Program-made: the position numbers and the translations under genes
Notes under the pieces: generated by a model
Seen by the model: only the letters and a program-made list of their open reading frames with translations
Told to the model about the DNA's origin: nothing
The model's database searches: none
Source: Streptomyces sp. ML-6
GTDB taxonomy: Bacteria > Actinomycetota > Actinomycetes > Streptomycetales > Streptomycetaceae
Length of the DNA: 64,000 nucleotides
Assembly: GCF_030116705.1 (NCBI RefSeq)
Contig: NZ_JAOTIK010000001.1
Coordinates: 1,941,001-2,005,000 of the forward strand
Reading direction: 5' to 3'
In this document: positions 51,961-60,567 of the stretch, piece after piece
Position numbering within the stretch: position 1 is the first letter of the stretch
Layout of the letters: every line of letters begins with the position of its first letter

Positions 51961-52734
51961 ATGAGCGACAGAGCGTTGAACTCGGATGCGAAGACGGCGG
52001 TCGTGACGGGTGCGGGTTCCGGGATCGGCCGCGCGGTGGCGCTCGCCCTGACCGGGGCCGGCTGGTCGGTGGCGCTCGCGGGCCGGCGCCCCGGGCCCCT
52101 CGCCGAGACCGCGATGCTGGCCGGGGCGGACGCCCGGGTGATCACCGTTCCCGCCGACGTGTCCCGCCCCGAGGACGTGACCGCGCTCTTCTCCTCGGTA
52201 CGGGAGTGCTTCGGCCGCCTCGACCTGCTCTTCAACAACGCGGGCACGTTCGGGCCGGGCGCCGTGCCCGTCGAGGACCTCGCGGTGGAGGACTGGCGGG
52301 CGGTGGTGGACGTGAACGTGACGGGCGCGTTCCTGTGCGCGCAGGCCGCGTACCGGCTGATGAAGGAACAGGATCCGCAGGGCGGCCGGATCATCAACAA
52401 CGGCTCGATCTCGGCCCACGCGCCGCGCCCCCACTCGGTCGCCTACACCACGACCAAGCACGCCGTGACCGGGCTGACGAAGTCGCTGTCGCTGGACGGC
52501 CGTCCGTACCGGATCGCCTGCGGCCAGATCGACATCGGCAACGCGGCCACGGACATGACCGAGCGGATGCGGACCGGCACCCTCCAGGCCAACGGCGAGC
52601 TCGCGGTCGAACCGGTGATGGCGGCGTCGGACGTGGCCCGGACGGTGCTCCACATGGCGGAGCTGCCGCTGGAGGCGAACATGCAGTTCGCCACGGTCAT
52701 GGCGACGACGATGCCGTACGTGGGACGCGGCTGA
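51961..52734 (+). CDS. Short-chain dehydrogenase/reductase
   Basis: 257 residues. Classical [11 protein letters not shown] (NAD(P) binding), NNAG, active-site Ser in [15 protein letters not shown] (Tyr and Lys), and the sequence after it ([30 protein letters not shown]). The AGRRP after strand 2 suggests NADP preference. TACGCT ends eight bases before the ATG, so the transcript may be leaderless; a 12-residue upstream extension is less likely. Substrate unknown. Confidence 0.9.
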   Translation: MSDRALNSDAKTAVVTGAGSGIGRAVALALTGAGWSVALAGRRPGPLAETAMLAGADARVITVPADVSRPEDVTALFSSVRECFGRLDLLFNNAGTFGPGAVPVEDLAVEDWRAVVDVNVTGAFLCAQAAYRLMKEQDPQGGRIINNGSISAHAPRPHSVAYTTTKHAVTGLTKSLSLDGRPYRIACGQIDIGNAATDMTERMRTGTLQANGELAVEPVMAASDVARTVLHMAELPLEANMQFATVMATTMPYVGRG

Positions 52735-52750
52735 GGACCCGCACCGGGCG

Positions 52751-52805
52751 CGGACGGCAACCGCCCCCGCCCGAACCGGGCACCGGGCGGGGCGGTTGCC
52801 GTCCG
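52751..52805 (+). terminator. Strong hairpin after the SDR gene
   Basis: Seventeen paired bases (52751-52767 with 52789-52805) plus further pairs toward the loop with one bulge. Confidence 0.7.
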
Positions 52806-52889
52806 CCGGAACGCACCCCCCGACCGGGCCGCACGCGTCGCCCCTTATGCTCACAGTTCTTCACGCAAGCTTCACGGAAGGACCACAGC

Positions 52890-53357
52890 ATGCGTATACG
52901 CGTCGCGGCACCTCTCGCCCTGGCCGCCGCCACCGCCCTGGCCGGCTCCCTGTTCGTCACGGCCCCGGCGTCGGCCGCCTCGCACCAGGCCGGACTGCAC
53001 CTCGGGAAGATCCAGTACGACAGCCCCGGCAAGGACAACCGCAGCAACACGTCCCTCAACGCCGAGTGGGTGGACATCCACAACAACGGCAAGTCCAAGC
53101 TCCAGCTCAAGGGTTACAAGCTCAAGGACAACACCGGCTACACGTACACCTTCGGCAACTACACCATCGGCGCCGGCAAGACCGTCAAGGTCCACACGGG
53201 CCGGGGCAAGAACGCCTCGGGCCACGTCTACTGGAACCGTGGTTCGTACGTCTGGAACAACACCGGCGACAAGGCCCGGCTGATCAAGCCGAACGGCAAG
53301 CTCCAGGACTCCTGCTCCTGGACGAAGTCGGGCAAGGGCACCAAGAACTGCCACTGA
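52890..53357 (+). CDS. Secreted lamin-tail domain protein
   Basis: 155 residues with a signal peptide (about 1-30, APASAASH cleavage) and one lamin-tail immunoglobulin-like domain: LHLGKIQYDSPGKDNRSNTSLNAEWVDIHNNGKSKLQLKGYKLKDNTGYTYTFG... and CSWTKSGKGTKNC. The domain is found in bacteria on secreted nucleases and as a free-standing surface or carbohydrate/DNA-binding unit. Here it is alone. GGAAGGA lies eight bases before the ATG. Very basic overall (many Lys), consistent with binding an anionic polymer. Confidence 0.87.
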   Translation: MRIRVAAPLALAAATALAGSLFVTAPASAASHQAGLHLGKIQYDSPGKDNRSNTSLNAEWVDIHNNGKSKLQLKGYKLKDNTGYTYTFGNYTIGAGKTVKVHTGRGKNASGHVYWNRGSYVWNNTGDKARLIKPNGKLQDSCSWTKSGKGTKNCH

Positions 53358-53392
53358 CCCCGGCCCGCGTCGCGGCCCGGCCCCACCCGGCA

Positions 53393-53480
53393 CGGTCCGG
53401 TCCGGTCCGGTCCCCGGATCGGGGCCGGGTGGGGCCATTCGGGGCTGTTCGGGGCCATTGGGGGGCCATCCCGGACCGGT
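53393..53480 (+). other. GGTCC and GGGGCCATT short repeats
   Basis: Four tandem GGTCC units (about 53395-53414), then three GGGGCCATT/GGGGCTGTT units. They could form a loose terminator for the lamin-tail gene. Confidence 0.4.
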
Positions 53481-53519
53481 CGGGGAATGACCCGGGCCGC
53501 GACGGGGTTGACCAGCGGC

Positions 53520-54455
53520 ATGACTCAGAATTCGGCCACCGAGGTCCTGCGCTACACCGCGTTCTCCGCCGACCCCCGGGGCGGCAATCCGGCAGGAGTC
53601 GTCCTGGACGCGTCAGGTCTCGACGAGGCCGCGATGCTCGCCGTCGCCGCGGAGCTGGGCTACAGCGAGTCCGCGTTCCTGACGGGGCGGTACGAGCCGG
53701 AGGCCGCGCACCCCTCGGACAGCGCGGGCTCCCCGGTCGACACTGGCTCCCGGACCGCCACGGACTCCCCCGTCGGCCGCGGGTACACCATCCGCTACTT
53801 CAGCCCGAAGGCCGAGATCCCGTTCTGCGGTCACGCCACCGTGGCCACGGCGCTCGCGCTGGCCGAGCGCGACGGCCCCGGCGAGCTGGTGTTCAGCACG
53901 CTCGCGGGCCCGGTCCCGGTCACCGTCGCCCGGGAGGGCGGCGAGCTCCGCGCCACGCTCACCAGCGTCGAACCGCACGTGGCGCGGATCGCGCCCGACG
54001 CCCTGGCCGAGGCGCTCGCCGCCCTGGACTGGCCGGCCGCCGACCTCGACCCGGCCCTGCCGCCCCGGATCGCCTACGCGGGCGCCCGTCACCTGGTGCT
54101 GGCCGCCGCGACCCGCGAACGCCTCGCCGACCTCTCCTACGACTTCGAGCGCCTCGAAACCCTCATGCACCGGCTGGACCTGACGACGGTTCAGCTGGTG
54201 TGGCGGGCGGCGCCGGACGTCTTCCACGTCCGTGACCCGTTCCCGGTCGGCGGCGTGGTCGAGGACCCCGCCACCGGCGCGGCGGCGGCGGCCTTCGGCG
54301 CCTATCTGCGCACGGAGGGCCTCGCCCCGGACAGCGCGGTCCTCACCCTCCACCAGGGCGAGGACATGGGCCGTCCCGGCACCCTCACCGTCGAACTGCG
54401 CGCGGGCGACCCCCGGGTGCGGGTGAGCGGAACGGGAACCCGGATCGACGCCTGA
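53520..54455 (+). CDS. PhzF-family isomerase
   Basis: 311 residues, the full length for the family. Two-lobed fold markers: FSADPRGGNPAGVVLD, YSESAFLT (catalytic Glu), FSPKAEIPFCGHATVATALAL, and VEDPATGAAAAAFGAYL. The GNPAGV and CGHATVA motifs are intact, unlike the shorter PhzF-like protein at 30176. Substrate is not known. A 33-base longer start is possible, but the MTQNSATEVLRYTAF start matches family N-termini better. Confidence 0.87.
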   Translation: MTQNSATEVLRYTAFSADPRGGNPAGVVLDASGLDEAAMLAVAAELGYSESAFLTGRYEPEAAHPSDSAGSPVDTGSRTATDSPVGRGYTIRYFSPKAEIPFCGHATVATALALAERDGPGELVFSTLAGPVPVTVAREGGELRATLTSVEPHVARIAPDALAEALAALDWPAADLDPALPPRIAYAGARHLVLAAATRERLADLSYDFERLETLMHRLDLTTVQLVWRAAPDVFHVRDPFPVGGVVEDPATGAAAAAFGAYLRTEGLAPDSAVLTLHQGEDMGRPGTLTVELRAGDPRVRVSGTGTRIDA

Positions 54456-54468
54456 CGCCCCCGCCGCC

Positions 54469-54498
54469 CGGAGGCGGCCCCGGCCGGCACCGCCTCCG
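54469..54498. terminator. Hairpin between PhzF and inositol-phosphatase-like genes
   Basis: Nine-base inverted repeat CGGAGGCGG (54469-54477) with 54490-54498, between convergent genes. Confidence 0.5.
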
Positions 54499-54501
54499 CC
54501 G

Positions 54502-55302
54502 TCACACGCCCCGGCCGTCGATCATCGACATCAGCAGCTCGTGGGTATCGGCGTCCGCGGCGGCCACGAGCCCGCGGCCGCCCCGCTCGACCGGGACGCC
54601 GTCGATGCCGGTGACCACGCAGCCCGCGGCCCTGCACAGGGCGATGCCGGCCGCGAAGTGGACGCTCCCGGACAGGTCGCCGCCGTCGGTGACGTAGGCG
54701 GCGCGGCGGCCGGCCGCGACCCAGGCCAGGGCCAGCGTCGTGGACACCACCCGGGGCCGGAACCGTTCGACGAACCCGGGGTGGGCCAGCAGGTCCGTGG
54801 CCCGGAATCCGGGCGCGCCCGGGAACGGCGGGTCCAGGTTGACGTCCACCAGCCGGGTGTCGGAGGTGGGCACCAGGGGTGCCTCGGCCCCGTCCCGTCG
54901 CATCCGGGCGGTCTTCCCGTCGGTGAGGAAGACCTCGTCGCCGAAGGGGTCGGCCACCGCCGCCGCCCCGCCGCGCAGCGCCACGTTGACGGCCACCAGC
55001 ATGGTGCCGACCGCGTAGTTGAGCGTGCCGCACAGGGGGTCGACCAGCCACTGGCGCACGGAGTCGGCCGCGCCCCGCCGCCCGCCCTCCTCGCCGAGCA
55101 CCGCGTCCTCGGGCCGGGCCGCGCGGATGACGTCGAGGATCGCCTGCTCGGCCGCCACGTCGGCGGTGGTGGCGAAGTCCCCGGCGCCCTTGTCGATGCG
55201 GTCGAGCCGTCGGCCGTACAGGTCGCGCACCACGTCCGCACCGGCCCGTGCCGCGGCTACGGCGACCTCGCAATCATCAGGATCCGCACAGGAGTTGACC
55301 AT
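54502..55302 (-). CDS. Inositol monophosphatase-family protein with altered metal motif
   Basis: 266 residues. IMPase-fold marks: DFATTADVAAEQAI, GEEGG (70-74), VDPLCGTLNYAVG (87-99) and DGGDLSGSVHFAAGIALCRAAGCVVT. In active IMPases the second motif is DPLDGTxN, and its second Asp binds metal; here this residue is Cys91. Asp88, Glu71/72 and Asp209 are kept. The enzyme may have changed metal use or substrate. ATG follows TACCCT by seven bases with no Shine-Dalgarno sequence (leaderless). Confidence 0.85.
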   Translation of the reverse strand: MVNSCADPDDCEVAVAAARAGADVVRDLYGRRLDRIDKGAGDFATTADVAAEQAILDVIRAARPEDAVLGEEGGRRGAADSVRQWLVDPLCGTLNYAVGTMLVAVNVALRGGAAAVADPFGDEVFLTDGKTARMRRDGAEAPLVPTSDTRLVDVNLDPPFPGAPGFRATDLLAHPGFVERFRPRVVSTTLALAWVAAGRRAAYVTDGGDLSGSVHFAAGIALCRAAGCVVTGIDGVPVERGGRGLVAAADADTHELLMSMIDGRGV

Positions 55303-55309
55303 GCCGTGC

Positions 55310-55315
55310 AGGGTA
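55310..55315 (-). promoter_or_regulatory. -10 element of the IMPase-like gene (leaderless)
   Basis: TACCCT on the minus strand, seven bases before the ATG at 55302. Confidence 0.55.
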
Positions 55316-55349
55316 ACGGCACCGTCCGCCGGGAGAATCCGGCCCGCCC

Positions 55350-55961
55350 TCAGATCTGCTTCTCCGGCCGCTTCCCCGGCTGCTTCCCCACCTGCTTTCC
55401 CAGCCGTTTCTCCAGCAGGATGACCCGGTAGGTGTGGCCGAGGCCGCCGTCCTTCGAGCGCTCGCGGACGGTCTCGTAGCCCGCCGCCCCGTAGTACTCC
55501 CGGAGCCGGGCGTTGTCGGCCAGGCAGTCGAGCCGGCAGAGCGCGCGGCCCGCGTCGGCGATCCGGGCCTCCGCCCGTGCCAGCATCCGTCGCCCGGTGC
55601 CCGGGGGCGCGACGCGGCGGTCCGTCATGAGCCGGTGGACGTAACCCGCGTCCGGGGCCTGAGGACCCCAGGCCGCCGGGTCGTCCCACCACAGCTCCCA
55701 CGCCCCGGCGACGGGCCCGTCCTCCCCGAGGGCGGCGAGCCAGACCTCGCCCTCGCTCAACCGTTCCCGGAAGTGCCGGACACCGAGCTCGCCCGGCTTC
55801 CACTGGTCGATGCCGTGCGCGATCTGCCACCGCGCCGCGTCGTCCCGCAGCCGGACCAGCTCCGGCAGGTCGGGCTCGCCCGCGCGCCGGAAGCTCAGGG
55901 GCGCGTGCTCCGCCGTGCCGGAGCGGGAAGGAAACTGGCCATCGGGTATCTCGTTGCTCAC
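55350..55961 (-). CDS. GNAT-family N-acetyltransferase
   Basis: 203 residues. GNAT fold with the acyl-CoA loop VAPPGTGRRMLARAEARI and the last conserved strand-helix LDCLADNARLREYYGAAGYE. Substrate is unknown. The start is a GTG at 55961; TAGAGT ends eight bases upstream with no Shine-Dalgarno sequence, so leaderless translation is likely. An upstream in-frame extension would cross this promoter and is rejected. The C-terminus is a Lys/Gln/Pro repeat (KRLGKQVGKQPGKRPEKQI). The IMPase-like gene follows after 47 bases but has its own -10. Confidence 0.85.
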   Translation of the reverse strand: MSNEIPDGQFPSRSGTAEHAPLSFRRAGEPDLPELVRLRDDAARWQIAHGIDQWKPGELGVRHFRERLSEGEVWLAALGEDGPVAGAWELWWDDPAAWGPQAPDAGYVHRLMTDRRVAPPGTGRRMLARAEARIADAGRALCRLDCLADNARLREYYGAAGYETVRERSKDGGLGHTYRVILLEKRLGKQVGKQPGKRPEKQI

Positions 55962-55969
55962 AGCCCGGC

Positions 55970-55975
55970 ACTCTA
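55970..55975 (-). promoter_or_regulatory. -10 element of the GNAT gene (leaderless)
   Basis: TAGAGT on the minus strand, eight bases before the GTG start. Confidence 0.5.
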
Positions 55976-56076
55976 TGTCTGCCGGCGGGTGGTACGAAGT
56001 CTGTCCCACGGGCCGGGTCTCGGGCCCCGGACCCGGGCCCGGACCCCATGACCAGTTCTCACCACAGGAGTTGTCG

Positions 56077-56442
56077 ATGTCCGTCCGCAGAGTCGTCCCC
56101 AACATCCGCACCACCGGCGTCCCCACCGCCGAGGGAATGCGACGGAGCGCGGAGTTCTACGGCCGGCTGGGGCTCCAGGAGGTCATGAACCACGGCTGGA
56201 TCGTGACGCTCGCCTCGCCGTCGGAACCCTCGGTGCAGCTGAGCGTCATGGGCTCCGACGCGACCGCCCCGGTCTCGCCGGACATGAGCGTGGAGGTGGA
56301 GGACGTGGACGCGGTCCACGCCGCCATGAAGGAGAGCGGCGCGGAGATCGTGTACCCCTTGAGCGACGAGGAGTGGGGCGTGCGCCGCTTCTTCGTGCGC
56401 GACCCGGACGGCCGGGTCGTCAACGTCCTGGGGCACCGCTGA
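56077..56442 (+). CDS. VOC/glyoxalase-family protein
   Basis: 121 residues, a single vicinal-oxygen-chelate unit: FYGRLGLQEVMNHGWIVTLAS at the start and GVRRFFVRDPDGRVVNVLGH at the end, typical of bleomycin-resistance/glyoxalase-like proteins that work as dimers. AGGAG lies six bases before the ATG. Its 3' end overlaps the convergent metallophosphoesterase gene by 23 bases. Confidence 0.88.
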   Translation: MSVRRVVPNIRTTGVPTAEGMRRSAEFYGRLGLQEVMNHGWIVTLASPSEPSVQLSVMGSDATAPVSPDMSVEVEDVDAVHAAMKESGAEIVYPLSDEEWGVRRFFVRDPDGRVVNVLGHR

Positions 56443-57319
56443 CGGCTTCCGGCGCGGTGCCGGGGTCGTCCTCGTACGGGAGGATCCGCCGCAGCAACCC
56501 CTTGGGATGACCTCGTTTGCGCCATTCCCTCGGGTAGCCGATGGAGACCTCCTCGAAGCGGACGCCGTCGTACCGGGTCGTGCGGGGGATGTGCAGATGG
56601 CCGTAGACCATCGCCGCCACGTTGAAGCGCCGGTGCCAGTCGGCGGTGAGTTCCGTCCCGCACCACTGGGCGAACTCGGGGTACCACAGCACGGCCATCG
56701 GGTCGCGCACGAGGGGCCAGTGCCCTGCGATGACCAGCGGGATCTGCGGGTCGTGCGCCGCGAGCCGCCGCTCCGTCCCCGCGACCCGGGCCCGGCACCA
56801 GGCGTCCCGGCTCGGGTACGGGTCGGGGTGCAGCAGGAACTCGTCGGTGCACACCACCCCCGTCCGGTGCGCGTACTCCAGGGACTCCTCCTTGGTCGTG
56901 GTGCCCGGCGCCCGGAAGCTGTAGTCGTACAGCAGGAACACGGGCGCGACGGCCACCGGCCCGCCCGGCCCCCGCCACAGCGGGTACGGGTCCTCCGGCG
57001 TGGTCACCCCGAGGCTCCGGCACAGCTCGACCAGGTGCTCGTAGCGTCGTCGGCCCCGCAGTTGGACGGGGTCGTTCGCGGGCGTCCACAGCTCGTGGTT
57101 CCCCGGCGTCCAGATGACCCGCGCGTACCGGTCCGCGAGCAGCCGCAGCGCCCACTCCACATCGGCGACCCGCTCGGCGACGTCACCGGCGACGATCAGC
57201 CAGTCCTCGTCCGATTCCGGTCGCAGGGACTCGACGAGGGGGCGGTTGTCGGCCATCCCCACGTGCAGGTCGCTCACCGCCATCAGCGAGCCACGGCTTC
57301 CAACGGTGCGATCGGACAT
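56420..57319 (-). CDS. Cytosolic metallophosphoesterase
   Basis: 299 residues, no signal peptide. Calcineurin-like motifs: AVSDLHVG, VAGDVAER, TPGNHELW, IAGHWPL and YGHLHIPR. Asp, His and Asn ligands are all present. Substrate unknown; similar proteins are annotated as phosphohydrolases near MPPE families. The ATG at 57319 has GGGAAGG upstream, and a repeat-rich 46-residue Ser/Arg extension in frame before it is a repeat artefact. Overlaps the VOC gene tail to tail. Confidence 0.87.
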   Translation of the reverse strand: MSDRTVGSRGSLMAVSDLHVGMADNRPLVESLRPESDEDWLIVAGDVAERVADVEWALRLLADRYARVIWTPGNHELWTPANDPVQLRGRRRYEHLVELCRSLGVTTPEDPYPLWRGPGGPVAVAPVFLLYDYSFRAPGTTTKEESLEYAHRTGVVCTDEFLLHPDPYPSRDAWCRARVAGTERRLAAHDPQIPLVIAGHWPLVRDPMAVLWYPEFAQWCGTELTADWHRRFNVAAMVYGHLHIPRTTRYDGVRFEEVSIGYPREWRKRGHPKGLLRRILPYEDDPGTAPEAVSGAPGR

Positions 57320-57760
57320 GCAGAACCTTCCCGAGGAACAGCTGGAACGACTGGAAGAGCTGGAAGAGCTGGAAGAGCTGGAACGAGTGAGACGAGTGGA
57401 ACGAGTGAGACGACTGGAACCGCCGGGACCACCGCGACCGCCGGAACCGTTGGACAAGACCGTTCCCCGCAGGTGTCCCGGAACTCGCCCGATTGCCTCG
57501 CTGATCCATCACCTGGCGGGCATGAATCCTCCTACGGCCACTCAGCTTGGCAGGAGAGGCCCATGGGGTTCGACGCGGGGGCGCGGGTTCTGACGGCGCC
57601 TCGCCCGGTCCACTCGGCGGAATCAATGCCTCCGGACGGGCCGGCCCCGCCGGTCCGGCCGCCCGGCGGGCTCCACCACTCCCCCGGGGCCGGTGAGGGG
57701 GCCGATCGGCGGCTTTCGGGACGGTCGGCCGGAACGGGCGGGGGCATGATGGAGAGGGCC
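57320..57760. other. 440-base spacer with a 9-base repeat block
   Basis: Between divergent metallophosphoesterase and phosphatase genes. 57340-57425 holds a run of related units (CTGGAAGAG, CTGGAACGA, GTGGAACGA), nine bases each. The rest is G+C-rich without a convincing gene. The repeats form the leader of the leftward metallophosphoesterase gene. Confidence 0.6.
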
Positions 57761-57895
57761 ATGGCCACGGATGCGGACGCGGCCGCGGCCGGGCGGGCCT
57801 TCCGGGAAGGACGCGGGCGTTCGACGACCGGGGCGCGCGGCACGGAGAGCGGCGCCCGGCGCGGAATCATGGGCAGCGCCGGGAAAGGGAGCTGA
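57761..57895 (+). CDS. Possible small protein ahead of the PP2C phosphatase
   Basis: 44 codons (MATDADAAAAGRAFREGRG...), with GGAG six bases before the ATG and better third-position G/C than the overlapping frame that would extend the phosphatase. It ends five bases before the phosphatase start. No recognised family; Ala/Gly/Arg-rich and it may be non-coding. Confidence 0.28.
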   Translation: MATDADAAAAGRAFREGRGRSTTGARGTESGARRGIMGSAGKGS

Positions 57896-57899
57896 GTAC

Positions 57900-60503
57900 G
57901 TGGTGGACGGAAAGACCCTCCCAGGCGCGGCCGTACACAGCGGGCTCCCGTTCGCGGACGGCGCCGCCGGGGCCCTGCTCGACGCCGAGGGACGGATCAT
58001 CGGCTGGACCCCGGCGGCGGCGGAGCTGCTCGCGCTCCCCGCCGACGCGGTCCGCGGCCGCCCGGTACGGGAACTGCTCGCGGACCCCACAGCCCGGACC
58101 GGGCTGTGGGTCGACCGGCCGGAGGGCGTCCGGTCCGGGACCGTCCGGTCCGGCGAGGCGGTGCTGCGTACCGGCCGGGGCGAGAAGCTGAGCATCGTCT
58201 TCCAGGTCCTTCCCCTCGCGGGCGAGGACACCGATACCCCCACCGGTACCGAGACCAGCACCGGCCCCGGCCCCGGCCCCGGCGCAGACTCTGTTCCCGG
58301 GGCTTTTGTGGAACCGGCGCGGTACTTCGTGCTCGCGGCCCCCGCCGGGATGGTCTCCCGGTGGCGGCAGGACCGGGCGTTCACCCGGGAGCTCTTCCTC
58401 CAGGACCGGCTGGGTCTCGCCGTGTTCGACGAGCAGCTGCGGCTGGCCAGGACCAACACCCATCTGCTCCCGTACACCGGTCTCCCGCCGGACCTGCGCG
58501 GCCTGCGCCTGGGCGACTTCCTGGAGCCCGACGACGCCGCGGCGGTCGAGCGGCGGCTGCGGGAGGTCCTGCGGACGGGCCTGCCGCTGATCCTGGCGGA
58601 GGAGCGGGTACGGACCATCGAGGATCCCGGCAGCGGGGCGGTGTTGGCCATCTCGGCGTTCCGGCTCCAGGCACCGGACGGGCAGGTCTTCGGCGTCACC
58701 GCGCTGTTCACGGACGTCACCGAGCAGCGCCGTTCCGACGAGCGCCTGGCGATCCTGCACCACGCCACCGCGGCCGTCGGCGGATCGCTGTCCGTCACGG
58801 GCACCGGCGAGGAGCTGGCCGCCGTACTGGTGCCCGGCCTGGCCGACCTCGCGGTGGTGGAGATCGCGGAGGCGGTGTTCACGGGCGAGGAGCCGGTCCC
58901 GGGCAAGGACGGGCGGCTGTTGCTGCGCCGGACCGCCGTGGCCGGGGAACCCGCCACGGAGGCGCCGGCCGAGGCCGGGGGCCCGACCGACACCAGGAGC
59001 CCGGTCGAGGCCGGAGGCCCGGTCGAGGCCGGAGGCCCGGTCGGCACCGTGGTCTCCGTCGACGCCGGGGTCCCGCCCCACACCGCCCCCTCCGTCACCA
59101 GCTCCCCTGCGTCGATGACCGCCCCGTTGCGGGCCCGGGGCAGCTTCCTCGGCCGGGTGACCGTCCGGCGCGCGCCCGGCCGCCCCGACTACGAACCGGC
59201 CGACCTGGACCTGTTGTGCGAGATCTCCGCACGCGCCGCCCTCGCCCTGGACAACGCCCGCCGCTACACCCGGGAGCACCGGTCGGCCGTCGGGCTGCAG
59301 CGCAGTCTGCTGCCGCCCGCGCAGGCCGAGACGGTCGCCGTGACCACGACCGGTTTCTACCTGCCGGCCGATCCCACCACCGGTGTCGGCGGCGACTGGT
59401 TCGACGTGATCCCGCTCTCCTCCGCCCGGGTCGCCCTGGTCGCCGGGGACGTCGTCGGTCACGGGCTGGGGGCCACCGCCACCATGGGACGGCTGCGCAC
59501 CGCCGTCCGCACCCTCGCCGACCTCGAACTGGAACCGGACGAGTTGATGGTGCACCTGGACGACCTGGTCTCCCAGCTCCGCGACGAACCCCACGACCTC
59601 ACCCGACCGGACGACGACGGGGCGCCGCCCGGCGGCTGGACCGACCCGATCGGCGCCACCTGCCTGTACGCCGTCTACGACCCGGTCTCCCGGCGCTGCG
59701 CGATGGTCTCGGCCGGGCACCCCCCGCCCGCCGTCGTGGCTCCGGACGGGACCGTCTCGTACGTGGAGCTGACCCCCGGGCCGCCGCTGGGCGTCAACGG
59801 CCTGCCCTTCGAGGTGACCGAGGTCGAACTGGCCGCCGGCAGCATCCTCGCGCTCTACACGGACGGGCTGATCGAGGGACGCGACAGCGACCTGGACGAG
59901 GGCATGGCCGGACTGCGCCGCTGCCTGGCCCGCCCCGGCGCCACCACCGCACCGCTGCGGGAACTCGGCCAGGAGATCATCTCCGGCCGGCCCGTGCACC
60001 ACCTCGCCGACGACGTCACGCTGCTGCTCGCCCGCACCCACGCGGTGCCGCCCGGGAACACGGCCGTCTGGCCGGTGGACCCGGACCCGGCCGCCGTCGC
60101 CCGGGTCCGGCAGGAGGCGGCCCGGCAACTGCGCGCCTGGGGACTGGAGGAGCTGGTCTTCACCACCGAACTGGTGCTGAGCGAGCTGGTCACCAACGCC
60201 ATCCGCTACACCGGCGGCCCGGTCGAGGTGCGGCTGATCCGGGCGGGCCAGCTGACCTGCGAGGTCTCCGACCCCAGCGCCACCCAGCCCCGCATGCGCC
60301 GGGCCCGGGTCACCGACGAGGGGGGCCGCGGCCTGTACCTGGTCGCGCAGCTCACCACGCGCTGGGGCAGCCGCTACACCCGGCACGGCAAGACGATCTG
60401 GGCCGAGCAGCCGATCCCGCCCGCGAACGGGCCACGAACGGTCGGGGAGGTTCCGCTCGCGGAAGTCCTGGGGCTCCTGAACGGGGAGGTCCCGGAGCCG
60501 TGA
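57900..60503 (+). CDS. PAS/GAF SpoIIE-type PP2C phosphatase with HATPase domain
   Basis: 867 residues. PAS 1 (about 15-105), PAS 2 (165-275), GAF-like region (300-455) with an insertion of PVEAGGPVEAGGPVG-type repeats (356-405), PP2C phosphatase (462-700; GDWFD 498-502, GDVVGHG 516-522) and a C-terminal anti-sigma kinase-like HATPase (about 735-835; ELVTNAIRYTGG, DEGGRGLYLV). This architecture is that of streptomycete regulators that de-phosphorylate anti-sigma antagonists and can act as anti-sigma factors. Start: GTG at 57900 with AAGGGAG eight bases before. No sigma factor is near. Confidence 0.9.
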   Translation: MVDGKTLPGAAVHSGLPFADGAAGALLDAEGRIIGWTPAAAELLALPADAVRGRPVRELLADPTARTGLWVDRPEGVRSGTVRSGEAVLRTGRGEKLSIVFQVLPLAGEDTDTPTGTETSTGPGPGPGADSVPGAFVEPARYFVLAAPAGMVSRWRQDRAFTRELFLQDRLGLAVFDEQLRLARTNTHLLPYTGLPPDLRGLRLGDFLEPDDAAAVERRLREVLRTGLPLILAEERVRTIEDPGSGAVLAISAFRLQAPDGQVFGVTALFTDVTEQRRSDERLAILHHATAAVGGSLSVTGTGEELAAVLVPGLADLAVVEIAEAVFTGEEPVPGKDGRLLLRRTAVAGEPATEAPAEAGGPTDTRSPVEAGGPVEAGGPVGTVVSVDAGVPPHTAPSVTSSPASMTAPLRARGSFLGRVTVRRAPGRPDYEPADLDLLCEISARAALALDNARRYTREHRSAVGLQRSLLPPAQAETVAVTTTGFYLPADPTTGVGGDWFDVIPLSSARVALVAGDVVGHGLGATATMGRLRTAVRTLADLELEPDELMVHLDDLVSQLRDEPHDLTRPDDDGAPPGGWTDPIGATCLYAVYDPVSRRCAMVSAGHPPPAVVAPDGTVSYVELTPGPPLGVNGLPFEVTEVELAAGSILALYTDGLIEGRDSDLDEGMAGLRRCLARPGATTAPLRELGQEIISGRPVHHLADDVTLLLARTHAVPPGNTAVWPVDPDPAAVARVRQEAARQLRAWGLEELVFTTELVLSELVTNAIRYTGGPVEVRLIRAGQLTCEVSDPSATQPRMRRARVTDEGGRGLYLVAQLTTRWGSRYTRHGKTIWAEQPIPPANGPRTVGEVPLAEVLGLLNGEVPEP

Positions 60504-60567
60504 CCGGAACATCGGCGCGGGTCCGGGGCCGGTCCGGCTGTCACAGGCCCGTGCTTGACTCCCGGTC

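Noticed and set aside
57318..57593. Plus-strand frame MQNLPEEQLERLEELEEL... starting in the metallophosphoesterase start codon
   Set aside because: Coded by the 9-base minisatellite; no ribosome-binding sequence or -10 and a low-complexity product after it. Kept as a repeat finding only.
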